DNA from: Thiohalocapsa sp. PB-PSB1
Lineage (GTDB): Bacteria; Pseudomonadota; Gammaproteobacteria; Chromatiales; Chromatiaceae
NCBI GenBank assembly: GCA_016745215.1
Contig: CP050890.1
Span: forward strand, 6,200,001 to 6,264,000
Length of the DNA stretch: 64,000 nucleotides
Direction: 5' to 3'
Shown here: one piece after another, positions 16,335-25,738 of the stretch
Layout of the letters: each line of letters opens with the position of its first letter
How positions within the stretch are numbered: the stretch's first letter is position 1
The notes under the pieces: generated by a model
The model's input: only the letters and a program-made list of their open reading frames with translations
Told to the model about the DNA's origin: nothing
Databases searched by the model: none
Made by a program: the position numbers and the translations under genes

Positions 16335-17437
16335 GAGGTGTCGGCGGCTTGTCGCTCGCGCGGCGAGTGCTCCCACAATCCGCAGCGCTCAGACGTCGCC
16401 ACGCAACGCGGCGATCTCGCCGATGTCCAGGCCGGTGACGGTCGCGATACTCGCATCGTCGAGCCCGGTGTTGCGGATCAGGTTTGCCGCGGTCTGGCGC
16501 AGAGCGTCATCGCGGCCTTTCTTTTGACCTTCCTTGTGACCTTCCTTGTGACCTTCCTTGTGGCCTTCCTCTCGTGCCTCCAGCAGGAACTGCGCTTCAT
16601 CATGCAATGCGCGCTCGCGCACGAAGGCCAGGCGACGGGCCTCCTCATCGGCGCTCAAGGCCGCCAGCTTGTCGTAGGCTCGGCGGGTGGGTTTGTCGGT
16701 GATGGCGGACATGATGTTCTCCTCTTGCCAGTGCTCGAATAGGGTGACCCATGCAGACAAGGCCGGCGGCAATTGGCCGAGACGCTCGGCTTTCTTCAGC
16801 TCGATGACGTTCAGCTGGAGTTCGTCGCCGAGGCGGACGTTCGGGGTATCGAGGTCGCGCATCTCGAAACACCAGATCGCTTGCCCTCGATGCTCCTGCG
16901 CGCGGAACAGGTCAAAGTCCAATAGGTGAATTCCGACGACCGGGCAGAGTCGCTCGTAGGCATCCCCCGCCACCAGCTGGTCGCAGATGATTTTTGCCAG
17001 ATAATAGGTGCTGCGCGCGCCATAGGCATGCTGACGGCGAACCTGCATCTCGATATTGTAGCGGGTTCCGTTGCTGTCTTCGGCGAGGAGATCGAGCATG
17101 ATGTACTTGCCGTGCAATTCCGAGGGATCGATGGCGGGATTGCGGATGCGGATCGATCTGATCGGCGGCGCGCGATAACGCACGGCGTTGATCAGCGCGA
17201 TGAGCAGCTCGGGCTCATCGGCAAACAGGCGTTTGAACACATAATCGTTCTTCGGGTCGAGCAATGTGGGCATGGCATTGACTGGGCGCTGAATCGATCA
17301 GACCTAAGCATAGCCTGTCAGCAGACGTGTGTACAGGATGGTACTGCTGGCGCCAAGGCTCTGAGCCAGCGCAGCCCGCGTGGGTTGGGATGAGAAACGA
17401 ATCCCAACGCGACCGTCACTCGATGTACGTCTCTCTG
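16335..17437. repeat. Long direct repeat A, copy 1 (rpn unit)
   Basis: From GAGGTGTCGGCGGCTTGTCG through the rpn gene to CTCGATGTACGTCTCTCTGT the sequence is nearly identical to 29941-31079. Differences are mainly the number of 12-bp units in the rpn tail and scattered substitutions. Both copies have the same orientation and flank the CRISPR module. Confidence 0.85.
16389..17273 (-). CDS. Rpn-family PD-(D/E)XK nuclease/transposase-like protein, paralog 1
   Basis: This 294-residue protein starts MPTLLDPKNDYVFKRLF, the conserved opening of the Rpn (recombination-promoting nuclease) family. The nuclease core includes KYIMLDLLAEDSNGTRYNIEMQ, with the D and E-x-Q of the PD-(D/E)XK site at about residues 60-78. 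A tail of four EG[HQ]K tetrapeptides, encoded by 12-bp units, precedes the last ~45 residues. Rpn proteins are RecA-independent DNA nucleases found in variable paralog sets. Intact. Confidence 0.85.
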   Translation of the reverse strand: MPTLLDPKNDYVFKRLFADEPELLIALINAVRYRAPPIRSIRIRNPAIDPSELHGKYIMLDLLAEDSNGTRYNIEMQVRRQHAYGARSTYYLAKIICDQLVAGDAYERLCPVVGIHLLDFDLFRAQEHRGQAIWCFEMRDLDTPNVRLGDELQLNVIELKKAERLGQLPPALSAWVTLFEHWQEENIMSAITDKPTRRAYDKLAALSADEEARRLAFVRERALHDEAQFLLEAREEGHKEGHKEGHKEGQKKGRDDALRQTAANLIRNTGLDDASIATVTGLDIGEIAALRGDV

Positions 17438-17526
17438 TGCTTCGTTCCACCACCCAACCACCACCAACGTAAAACGGCATTGCAGGATGTGCGTTAGCGT
17501 CGGGCTCTGATCAAAGGCGCAACCTA
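17400..17526 (+). pseudogene. 5' flank of a RAYT element, separated from its coding part
   Basis: The bases GAATCCCAACGCGACCGTCA to AGGCGCAACCTA match the region just upstream of and into the RAYT coding sequence at 28140-28272. There the text runs on directly into TTTCTTC. Here it stops at AGGCGCAACCTA (17515-17526), and the rest of the gene resumes at 20045 with AGGCGCAACCTATTTCTTC. The RAYT has therefore been split by the 2.5-kb block in between. Confidence 0.7.
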
Positions 17527-19793
17527 GTGCAGCGGTGCGGATGTCCCGCTACCCTTTCCTGCTCTATCGGCAAGGCGCTATACCTTGCGTCCGATCTGCC
17601 GGCATCGCGGCTTGTTCGCCCGCAAGCGGGCTCCTACGTCGGCCGTACCCGTTAGCTTGTAGGAGCCCGCTTGCGGGCGATGTGCCGGCTACCCGGCAAG
17701 GATCGAGCTTCGCGCTTAGTGGCATGTTTCATTGTATTGGTGCAGCGGTGCGGATGTCCCGCTACCCTTTCCTGCTCTATCGGCAAGGCCCTGTACCTTG
17801 CGTCCGACCTGCCGGCATTGCGGCCTGTTCGCCCGCAAGCGGGCTCCTACGTCGGCCGTACCCGTTAGCTTGTAGGAGCCCGCTTGCGGGCGATGTGCCG
17901 GCTACCCGGCAAGGATCGAGCTTCGCGCTTAGTGGCATGTTTCATTGTATTGGTGCAGCGGTGCGGATGTCCCGCTACCCTTTCCTGCTCTATCGGCAAG
18001 GCCCTGTACCTTGCGTCCGACCTGCCGGCATCGCGGCCTGTTCGCCCGCAAGCGGGCTCCTACGTCGGCTGTACCCGTTAGCTTGTAGGAGCCCGCTTGC
18101 GGGCGATGTGCCGTCTACCCGGCAAGGATCGAGCTTCGCGCTTAGTGGCATGTTTTATTGTATTCGTGCAGCGGTGCGGATGTCCCGCTACCCTCTCCTG
18201 CTCTATCGGCAAGGCCCTGTACCTTGCGTCCGACCTGCCGGCATCGCGGCTTGTTCGCCCGCAAGCGGGCTCCTACGTCGGCCGTACCCGTTAGCTTGTA
18301 GGAGCCCGCTTGCGGGCGATGTGCCGGCTACCCGGCAAGGATCGAGCTTCGCGCTTAGTGGCATGTTTCATTGTATTCGTGCAGCGGTGCGGATGTCCCG
18401 CTACCCTCTCCTGCTCTATCGGCAAGGCCCTGTACCTTGCGTCCGACCTGCCGGCATTGCGGCCTGTTCGCCCGCAAGCGGGCTCCTACGTCGGCCGTAC
18501 CCGTTAGCTTGTAGGAGCCCGCTTGCGGGCGATGTGCCGTCTACCCGGCAAGGATCGAGCTTCGCGCTTAGTGGCATGTTTCATTGTATTCGTGCGGCGG
18601 TGCGGATGTCCCGCGACCCTCTCCTGCTCTATCGGCAAGGCCCTGTACCTTGCGTCCGACCTGCCGGCATCGCGGCTTGTTCGCCCGCAAGCGGGCTCCT
18701 ACGTCGGCCGTACCCGTTAGCTTGTAGGAGCCCGCTTGCGGGCGATGTGCCGTCTACCCGGCAAGGATCGAGCTTCGCGCTTAGTGGCATGTTTTATTGT
18801 ATTCGTGCAGCGGTGCGGATGTCCCGCTACCCTCTCCTGCTCTATCGGCAAGGCTCCATACCTTGCGTCCGATCTGCCGGCATCGCGGCCTGTTCGCCCG
18901 CAAGCGGGCTCCTACGTCGGCCGTAGCCGTTAGCTTGTAGGAGCCCGCTTGCGGGCGATGTGCCGGCTACACGGCAAGGATCGAGCTTCGCGCTTAGTGG
19001 CATGTTTCATTGTATTGGTGCAGCGGTGCGGATGTCCCGCTACCCTCTCCTGCTCTATCGGCAAGGCCCTGTACCTTGCGTCCGACCTGCCGGCATTGCG
19101 GCCTGTTCGCCCGCAAGCGGGCTCCTACGTCGGCCGTACCCGTTAGCTTGTAGGAGCCCGCTTGCGGGCGATGTGCCGTCTACCCGGCAAGGATCGAGCT
19201 TCGCGCTTAGTGGCATGTTTTATTGTATTCGTGCAGCGGTGCGGATGTCCCGTTACCCTTTCCTGCTCTATCGGCAAGGCCGTATACCTTGCTTCCGATC
19301 TGCTGGCATCGCGGCCTGTTCGCCCGCAAGCGGGCTCCTACGTCGGCCGTACCCGTTAGTTTGTAGGAGCCCGCTTGCGGGCGATGTGCCGGCTACACGA
19401 CAAGGATCGAGCTTCGCGCTTAGTGGCATGTTTCATTGTATTCGTGCAGCGGTGCGGATGTCCCGCTACCCTCTCCTGCTCTATCGGCAAGGCCCTGTAC
19501 CTTGCATCCGACCTGCCGGCATCGCGGCCTGTTCGCCCGCAAGCGGGCTCCTACGTCGGCCGTAGCCGTTAGCTTGTAGGAGCCCGCTTGCGGGCGATGT
19601 GCCGGCTACACGGCAAGGATCGAGCTTCGCGCTTAGTGGCATGTTTCATTGTATTCGTGCAGCGGTGCGGATGTCCCGCTACCCTCTCCTGCTCTATCGG
19701 CAAGGCCCTGTACCTTGCGTCCGACTTGCCGGCATCGCGGCCTGTTCGCCCGCAAGCGGGCTCCTACGTCGGCCGTAGCCGTTAGCTTGTAGA
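17527..19793. repeat. Tandem array of a 213-bp unit, about 10.7 copies
   Basis: Unit starts (TGCAGCGGTGCGGATGTCCC) recur every 213 bp from about 17527 through 19657; ten copies are complete and the last is cut by the MITE. Each unit holds one REP pair (CGCCCGCAAGCGGGCTCCTA ... TAGGAGCCCGCTTGCGGGCG) and an ATCGGCAAGGC linker. Unit-to-unit differences are a few substitutions with no length change, pointing to recent amplification. Long open frames through the array arise because 213 is a multiple of 3; they are not genes. Confidence 0.95.
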
Positions 19794-19795
19794 TA

Positions 19796-20043
19796 GGCTG
19801 TCGAAATCTGCAGTCTCACTAAAACAAGCGCTTCCCGGTTCATGGATGCTGAGTCGGTGTCGGGATCGATGTCAAGGTCAACATTAGGGATTGGTATCGA
19901 GCTGGCTGTTTTGATCGATGAGCGGATTCGATTCCGATTCCGATAGCGACCCCGACACCGATGAGGCTTCCCCAGTGCGTTCGATGAAGCAATCCAAGAC
20001 CCGGAATCGGTTTGGCATCAAAACTCAGGACATTTCGACAGTC
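19796..20043. mobile_element. MITE-like non-autonomous element, copy 1 (248 bp)
   Basis: Inverted ends GGCTGTCGAAAT (19796-) and ATTTCGACAGTC (-20043), flanked by TA on both sides (19794-19795, 20044-20045). It carries no ORF. Its interior contains GATTCCGATAGCGACCCCGA. A second copy of identical length lies inverted at 45800-46047. TA flanks suggest mobilisation by an IS630/Tc1-type transposase, although the IS630 in this window has different ends. Confidence 0.8.
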
Positions 20044-20044
20044 T

Positions 20045-20403
20045 AGGCGCAACCTATTTCTTCAGGGTCGACCTGGCGGAACGGTCGAGTCGCCTGCTGG
20101 TGGAACCGGTCGATGGTGGGGTCGATGGTGGGGTCGATGATCTGCGGGAGGTCGTGCGTGATGTTCGCGAGGGGCATCCGTTCGAGATCGTCGCTTGGGT
20201 CCTGTTGCCGGAGCATCTGCATGCGGCGTGGGCGTTTGCAGAAGGCGACCGCGATGATCCGATGCGTTGGCGCCTGCTCAAAGCGCATTTCTCGCGTCGG
20301 GTACCCAGCGGCGAGCGGGTTCGCGAAAGTTGACGCAAGAAGGGCGAGCGGGGCATCTGGCAACGGCGATTTCGGGAGCATCTGATCCGGGATGATTTGG
20401 AGC
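20045..20403 (+). pseudogene. RAYT transposase remnant, 5' end separated, internal stop
   Basis: Reads ATYFFRVDLAERSSRLLVEPVDGGVDGGVDDLREVVRDVREG, then IVAWVLLPEHLHAAWAF with the HLH metal motif, and SRRVPSGERVRES followed by TGA at 20331 where the sister copy has CGA. It ends soon after IRDDLEPQE. A tandem GGGTCGATGGT duplication near the front adds VDGGVDGGVDD. The catalytic C-terminal tyrosine region is missing. The matching 5' end lies 2.5 kb away at 17400-17526. Confidence 0.8.
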
Positions 20404-20607
20404 CGCAGGAGACTTTGGGGAACGACGGTGACGTTGGGATTCGTTCCTCATCCCAACCCATGGGCTACGGTGCCACGACGCTTGCCGCTCCATAACATGC
20501 TGTCATACCCTCGGCTCGAGCAAGCAAACGCATCACAAGCAAGGACGGTGAAGTCCAACCGACCATCCAGGCCGGCGCCGCCGGCCGCAACCCAGCGGAG
20601 ATTCGCC

Positions 20608-20718
20608 ATGGCGAGAATCAAGCTCGAAATGCCCGACAGCTCTCCGTTCTCCACCGAGATCGCTGTCCGCATCACCGATATCGACTACGGCCAGCCCGCG
20701 AGAGGAACTGACCCATGA
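20608..20718 (+). pseudogene. N-terminal stub of a hotdog thioesterase at the CRISPR island edge
   Basis: Reads MARIKLEMPDSSPFSTEIAVRITDIDYG, the opening of a gammaproteobacterial acyl-CoA thioesterase in which the tract normally continues GGHLGND. Here it breaks after DIDYG and ends QPARGTDP-stop (36 codons). CGGAG sits upstream of the ATG. The stop overlaps the Cas6-RT-Cas1 start as ATGA at 20715-20718, so the stub may now act as a translated leader for the cas gene. No remainder of the thioesterase is in the window. Confidence 0.6.
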
Positions 20719-23714
20719 TTGTCGACCCTGCCCTGCCGCTCGCCAGCCTGCTGCCCATCCGGCTGCTCGTGGTCACCTTGCATTGCCTGCGTACGACCAG
20801 GTTGCAGACATTTCATCAAGGACCGGTCAGCGCCTATGTTCGCGGGCTGATGGGCTCCCCCGGCGATTTGTTCAATCATCGCTTCCGCATCGATGTGCCG
20901 GAGAACGGACGCCAGCGCTATGGAACGGGGGATCTTTACCGTTTTGCCGTCTACAGCCTGGCCGATGGCGAGCCCCTGCTGGAGCGGCTGATCGCGGCAC
21001 TCCGGTCGCTGCCGAGCAGCGCACCGCGCAGCGCCGCACCGGTGCCCTTTGCCGACAACTGGGCGCTGTACAGCCTGGACGACGGCTTCGGCGAACAGGC
21101 GGTCACCGGCGGCGCCAGCAGTCTCATACCCTACGACCTCGACGCGCTGGAGCAGGAATATGCCCTGTGGGCCGACCTGCCCAGGTTCCAGGTACGCTTT
21201 CTGACGCCGGCACGGCTGCGCCGCGACAAGCAACTCATCGACAAGGACAACTCCTTCCCCTATTGCCGCGATGCCAGCGATCTGTCGCCGCAGCTGTTCT
21301 TGTCGCGGGTGCACGATAGCCTGGCGGATCTGATTCATCGACGCGGCGGCGAGCGCGTGCCGCGCGGACAGCCGCCACAGCTGCATTGTTTGCGCGCCCA
21401 TCTGTTCTGGCTGGATGTCGACTACACCCCGGCCCGCGGCAAGCCCCAGGTCATGGGCGGTGTATGCGGACGCCTGGAGTTCAGCGGCAATCTGTCGCCC
21501 GCCTGGTGGCGGCTGTTACTGTTGGGCCAGCTCATCGGCATTGGCCAGCGCGCGGCCTTTGGCCAGGGGCGCTATCAATTGCTGACGGTGGACGGCGATT
21601 TCAGCCGCCCACGGGTATTGCCCGCGACCTCCATGCTGGCGCGTGCCGCCGATCCCGAGCAATTGGCCGAGGCCTGGCGCCACGTGGTCGGCGGCAGTGA
21701 CCTGTTTCCTACCGACCCGGACGACGCCGAGCCCGGTGTCGAATGGATCGACGCCGACGAGCAAGAGCCGGATGCCCAGGACGGTGCCGAGGCCGAGGCC
21801 GACGAACTGGCCGCGCCCATCGAGGATCTCACCCGCGCCATCGGCCATTTGCAGGAAGGCAAGTACAGGGTGCCGGAACTGCGCGGCTATCTGCTGCCCA
21901 AGCGCGACGGCGGCCTGCGTCCCCTGGCGGTGCCGCCGCTGCGCGACCGCGTATTGCAGCGTGCCGTGCAGCAAACCCTGGGACGCGGCATCGAGCCATT
22001 GTTCAGCTCCGGCAGTCACGGTTACCGCCCCGGCCATTCGCGCATCACCGCCGCCGACGCCATCCGTGCCGCCTGGGCGCAGGGCTATCGCTGGGTCTAT
22101 GAATCCGATGTGCGCGACTTTTTCGACAGCGTCGACCTACAGCGGCTGCGCGAGCGGCTCGAGGCCATCTACGGCGATGACCCGGTGGTCGCGGCCGTGC
22201 TCGGCTGGATGCGCGCCCCGGTGCGCTTTCGCGGCGAGCGCATCGAGCGTCGCAACGGCCTGCCCCAAGGCTCGCCGCTGAGCCCGCTGATGGCCAATCT
22301 GATGCTGGACGACTTCGACTCCGACATGCAGGCCGCCGGCTTTCGCCTGATCCGTTTTGCCGACGACTTCATCGTCCTGTGCAAAGACCCCGAGGAGGCG
22401 CGCCGCGCCGGCGAGGCCGCACGTGCCTCGCTGGCGGAGCAGGGCCTGGCCTTGCATCCGGACAAAACGCGCATCACCGCCATGGAAGACGGCTTCAGGT
22501 ATCTGGGTTATCTGTTCATCAACGATCTGGTGCTGGATGTCGGCGGCCAGCGCGGCGCCGAGATCGACAAGCTGGGCCGCACATTGGAATCCGAACTGGA
22601 GCAGGTTCCGCCCAACTCCTGGCTCGCCAATCTGGCCAGTCGCCCGATCGTCGATGTTGGCCGCAAGACGGCGTTGCAGCACTTGATCGAGCGCGTCGCG
22701 ACCCAGCGCGCCGCGACCCTGGGCGAGCGCGACGACCTGGGGGCCGTGCTGTGCGTCACCGGCGATCCCTGCGTCATCGTCAGCCGCGACAAACACCTGC
22801 GCGTGCTGCGCGACGATCGTGCTCTGTACCATCTGCCCTGGTCTTCGCTGGCGACGGTACTGCTGTTCGGCAATCATCAGATCACCACGCCGGCCATGCA
22901 GCAAGCCCTGCGGCGCGATATTCCCATTCATCTGGCCACCGGCATGGGCAGCTATCGCGGCGTACTCTGGAGCGGCAGCCCACGCGAGCCGGGGCAAAAC
23001 CTCTGGCTGCGCCAGGCCGCGCTGTTCGCCGACCCGGAACAATGCCTGATCGCTGCCATTGCCATCGTGTCGGCCCGGCTGCGGCACATGAAAGAGACAT
23101 TGCGGCTGCGCAATGCCCCAGGCGAGGATGCCATCGATGCAGCGCTGCGCGCTGCGCGCGAGGCCGGCGCCATCGAAAGTCTGCGCGGTATCGAGGGCAG
23201 CGCCACGCGTACCTACTACCTCGGCATCGGCGCCTCGCTGCCGGCCGCATTCGCCTTCGAGCGACGCAGCCGCCGTCCGCCGCGGGATCCCTTCAACGCT
23301 CTGCTGTCGCTCGGTTACACTCTGCTCTACGGCTATTCCGAGGCCATGGTGCGCACCGTCGGCCTGTTGCCCTGGCGGGGTTTCTACCATCAAGGCCGCG
23401 GTCGCCACGCGGCCTTGGCCTCCGATCTGATGGAGCCGTTTCGCCATATCGTCGAGCGCAGCGCCCTGACTCTGGTCAAGCGCGGCCAGGTGCGCCCGGA
23501 GGACTTCACCCAAAGCCCCGCCGGCGCCTGCTTCATGACCTCCAGCGCTCGGCGCACCTATCTAGCCCTGCTCATCGATCGTTTTCAAAAGCCAGTCAAG
23601 GCCCTTGGCGACCCGGAGCCGGCCTCGTTGCTGATCCATCTGCATCGACAGGCACGCTCATTGCGCACCTGGATCGACGGCGATGGCCCCTTCCACCCCT
23701 GGCGCACGCGTTGA
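20715..23714 (+). CDS. cas1: Cas6-reverse transcriptase-Cas1 fusion, CRISPR adaptation protein
   Basis: The 999-residue protein has three parts. Residues 1-295 are Cas6-like, with GIGQRAAFGQGRY (275-287) as the glycine-rich loop. An acidic linker spans about 332-370. Residues 375-610 are a group II-intron-like RT with D465 (ESDVRDFF), QGSPLSP (518-524) and the catalytic FADD (548-551). Residues 675-999 are Cas1, with predicted metal ligands E827 (RGIEGSATRTYY), H892 (GFYHQGRG) and E907 (SDLMEPFR). RT-Cas1 fusions acquire spacers from RNA as well as DNA in type III systems; Cas6 processes crRNA. All catalytic positions are kept. Cas2 follows 35 bases downstream. Confidence 0.96.
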   Translation: MIVDPALPLASLLPIRLLVVTLHCLRTTRLQTFHQGPVSAYVRGLMGSPGDLFNHRFRIDVPENGRQRYGTGDLYRFAVYSLADGEPLLERLIAALRSLPSSAPRSAAPVPFADNWALYSLDDGFGEQAVTGGASSLIPYDLDALEQEYALWADLPRFQVRFLTPARLRRDKQLIDKDNSFPYCRDASDLSPQLFLSRVHDSLADLIHRRGGERVPRGQPPQLHCLRAHLFWLDVDYTPARGKPQVMGGVCGRLEFSGNLSPAWWRLLLLGQLIGIGQRAAFGQGRYQLLTVDGDFSRPRVLPATSMLARAADPEQLAEAWRHVVGGSDLFPTDPDDAEPGVEWIDADEQEPDAQDGAEAEADELAAPIEDLTRAIGHLQEGKYRVPELRGYLLPKRDGGLRPLAVPPLRDRVLQRAVQQTLGRGIEPLFSSGSHGYRPGHSRITAADAIRAAWAQGYRWVYESDVRDFFDSVDLQRLRERLEAIYGDDPVVAAVLGWMRAPVRFRGERIERRNGLPQGSPLSPLMANLMLDDFDSDMQAAGFRLIRFADDFIVLCKDPEEARRAGEAARASLAEQGLALHPDKTRITAMEDGFRYLGYLFINDLVLDVGGQRGAEIDKLGRTLESELEQVPPNSWLANLASRPIVDVGRKTALQHLIERVATQRAATLGERDDLGAVLCVTGDPCVIVSRDKHLRVLRDDRALYHLPWSSLATVLLFGNHQITTPAMQQALRRDIPIHLATGMGSYRGVLWSGSPREPGQNLWLRQAALFADPEQCLIAAIAIVSARLRHMKETLRLRNAPGEDAIDAALRAAREAGAIESLRGIEGSATRTYYLGIGASLPAAFAFERRSRRPPRDPFNALLSLGYTLLYGYSEAMVRTVGLLPWRGFYHQGRGRHAALASDLMEPFRHIVERSALTLVKRGQVRPEDFTQSPAGACFMTSSARRTYLALLIDRFQKPVKALGDPEPASLLIHLHRQARSLRTWIDGDGPFHPWRTR

Positions 23715-23749
23715 GTGCGCGATCCGAACCCCCCATAACGGAGATACCG

Positions 23750-24028
23750 ATGGCCTTTTACCTGGTTTGCTTCGACATCACCGAGGACCGCGCCCGCTAT
23801 CGCGTCGGCGCGGCCCTGTTGGACTATGGCACCCGCGTACAGCGCTCGGTCTTCGAGATCGAAGTGCCCAGCGGCGCGGAACTCGAGCGCCTGCGCGAAG
23901 CCATTTCCCAAGAGCTCGCCGAGGATGACGACTGCCGCTTCTACGCCCTGTGCAAAACCTGCCGGCGGCGCTCGACGGATACCAACGGCGAGCGCGTGGC
24001 CTACCTCCCGGCCGCGGTGCTGATCTAG
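23750..24028 (+). CDS. cas2: CRISPR-associated endonuclease Cas2
   Basis: The 92-residue protein opens MAFYLVCFDITEDRARYRV, the ferredoxin-like first strand with the conserved Asp (D9) of Cas2. It continues YGTRVQRSVFEIEVPSGAE and FYALCKTC, typical of the family. Cas2 dimers bridge Cas1 in the spacer-integration complex. GGAGAT lies just upstream of the ATG. It is probably co-transcribed with the Cas6-RT-Cas1 gene. Confidence 0.95.
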   Translation: MAFYLVCFDITEDRARYRVGAALLDYGTRVQRSVFEIEVPSGAELERLREAISQELAEDDDCRFYALCKTCRRRSTDTNGERVAYLPAAVLI

Positions 24029-24276
24029 CCCGGTCGCCGCTGGTGAACCTTGCGAACGGGATCGACGATTCGGCTGCAATCAGATCAATACTTAACAAGA
24101 ACAAACACTTAGAGTCGCGCATCGCCGTCCATGTTCACCAGTCGAACAAAAACAGCAACATGGGTTATACTCACTCCAGGATTCATCCGATACGAGCTGG
24201 AAACTGACGCGATATGCTTGGGGTTCACCGATTCGCCCTATCTTTCCGTGCCGAAACAGGCAGTTACGGGCGGGCG
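24029..24276 (+). promoter_or_regulatory. Probable CRISPR leader region
   Basis: A 248-bp non-coding region between cas2 and the first repeat. The far end of the array has a truncated repeat, typical of the old (trailer) side, so the leader is inferred to be here. It is more AT-rich than the cas genes (ATACTTAACAAGAACAAACA). No promoter with good spacing could be picked out. Confidence 0.5.
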
Positions 24277-25016
24277 GTTGAATCCATTCAGAGCTGCTAA
24301 AGCTGTGCGACCATTTGAGTAGCCTCCAGTAAGGTGTTTGTTGAAGGTTGAATCCATTCAGAGCTGCTAAAGCTGTGCGACAAGCCCGCGCATCCGGTCG
24401 AGGTCTCGGCCTTCTGTTGAATCCATTCAGAGCTGCTAAAGCTGTGCGACCGCTTCGGGTCCTTACGGTCGCGGATCGGACAGACTGTTGAATCCATTCA
24501 GAGCTGCTAAAGCTGTGCGACGGGCATCGTAAGGTTCCTCGGTGTGCAGAGCCTGTGTTGAATCCATTCAGAGCTGCTAAAGCTGTGCGACTGCGGCGAG
24601 ACGCCCTATGTCAAGCTCGCCACCCAAGTTGAATCCATTCAGAGCTGCTAAAGCTGTGCGACTCGTACTTGAGCATGTAGGCCAGGTAATCCGGGTCCGT
24701 TGAATCCATTCAGAGCTGCTAAAGCTGTGCGACGCGGCTGCCGGCGCGGCGACTGCCAGGTTGAATCCATTCAGAGCTGCTAAAGCTGTGCGACTGGTCG
24801 ATCATTGGGGTATGGTGTTTTTCAATCGCCATGTTGAATCCATTCAGAGCTGCTAAAGCTGTGCGACGGTGCGCTTTGCGCCATCGTGTTTGGTGGTCAT
24901 GTGTTGAATCCATTCAGAGCTGCTAAAGCTGTGCGACTTGTAATGTGCGATTCCGGTGCGCTCGGTGAACTCCTTGTTGAATCCATTCAGAGCTGCTAAA
25001 GCTGTGCGACCCGGGT
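24277..25016 (+). CRISPR. CRISPR array, first part (11 repeats)
   Basis: Repeats are 35 bp, beginning GTTGAATCCATTC and ending AAAGCTGTGCGAC, at 24277, 24347, 24416, 24487, 24557, 24628, 24699, 24760, 24833, 24903 and 24976. They are identical in all units. Spacers are 34-38 bp except the seventh, which is only 26 bp (24734-24759). The spacer after repeat 11 is cut after CCGGGT by the IS4 insertion at 25017. The array lies downstream of cas2. Transcription direction is assumed left to right. Confidence 0.97.
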
Positions 25017-25738
25017 CATAGGTGTTCGGGATTTTTTTATCCACCTTCTAATAATAATCTGTGTATGCGCGCCAATGATGTCTCTCTTTGATTATAATTT
25101 GGATCAAAAATTTCGTTCGCAAACAACTTTATCTTATTCACTAGGATTTTAAAATATTCTTGTGATGAATGTAACAAAAACATGATGAAATCTCGCGCCA
25201 GTACAACCGCTACTTTAGCAATTCTTTGAAACGAAATAGCTAAATTTTGCTCATCATCCAACTGTTCCCTACCGATCTGAAATACAGTGTGCGTACTCAG
25301 ATGAGCCACGATGGAGGCCAGTAGTAAGTTTTCAATTATATTGGCGTTGCAAGAGGTAATTTGGTTCGCATTCAGGGAATTCTTACACGCTTTGAAAATA
25401 AGTTCTATTTGCCATCTCAGCCGATACAAAGGATAAATCAAATAGGCGGCTGCGGTTAAATTCGTAATATACCAATGATAATCCTTTTCGACCGGGTTCC
25501 AAAACCCGATCGCCCGGTAGTTTAAGGTATTACCTTGATGAATTTTTTCGATAATCACTTCAATGATGTTGCCTTTTTTACGGCTCAAATCCAGCGAGAG
25601 CAGCGATTGCCCGATAGCCTCTTTGCTGAGCCCTTGAATAACTTTTTTGATTTTAATCACAGCATTGGATTTCACGCGTGAAAGAAAAAAACCTTCAGCT
25701 TTTTCAATGGCATGCAAGACAGCATAGTCCCAATAACC

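Noticed and set aside
17535..19565. Long open frames (463 and 201 codons) through the 213-bp array
   Set aside because: They exist only because the unit length is a multiple of three; the same protein-like repeat appears in several frames and is built from REP palindromes.
22137..23513. 458-codon minus-strand frame opposite Cas6-RT-Cas1
   Set aside because: Antisense shadow; the plus strand encodes recognised catalytic domains throughout.
24300..25044. Minus-strand ORFs with repeated SHSFSSSEWIQ or RTALAALNGFN segments as a repeat protein
   Set aside because: These are translations of the 35-bp CRISPR repeat in different frames.
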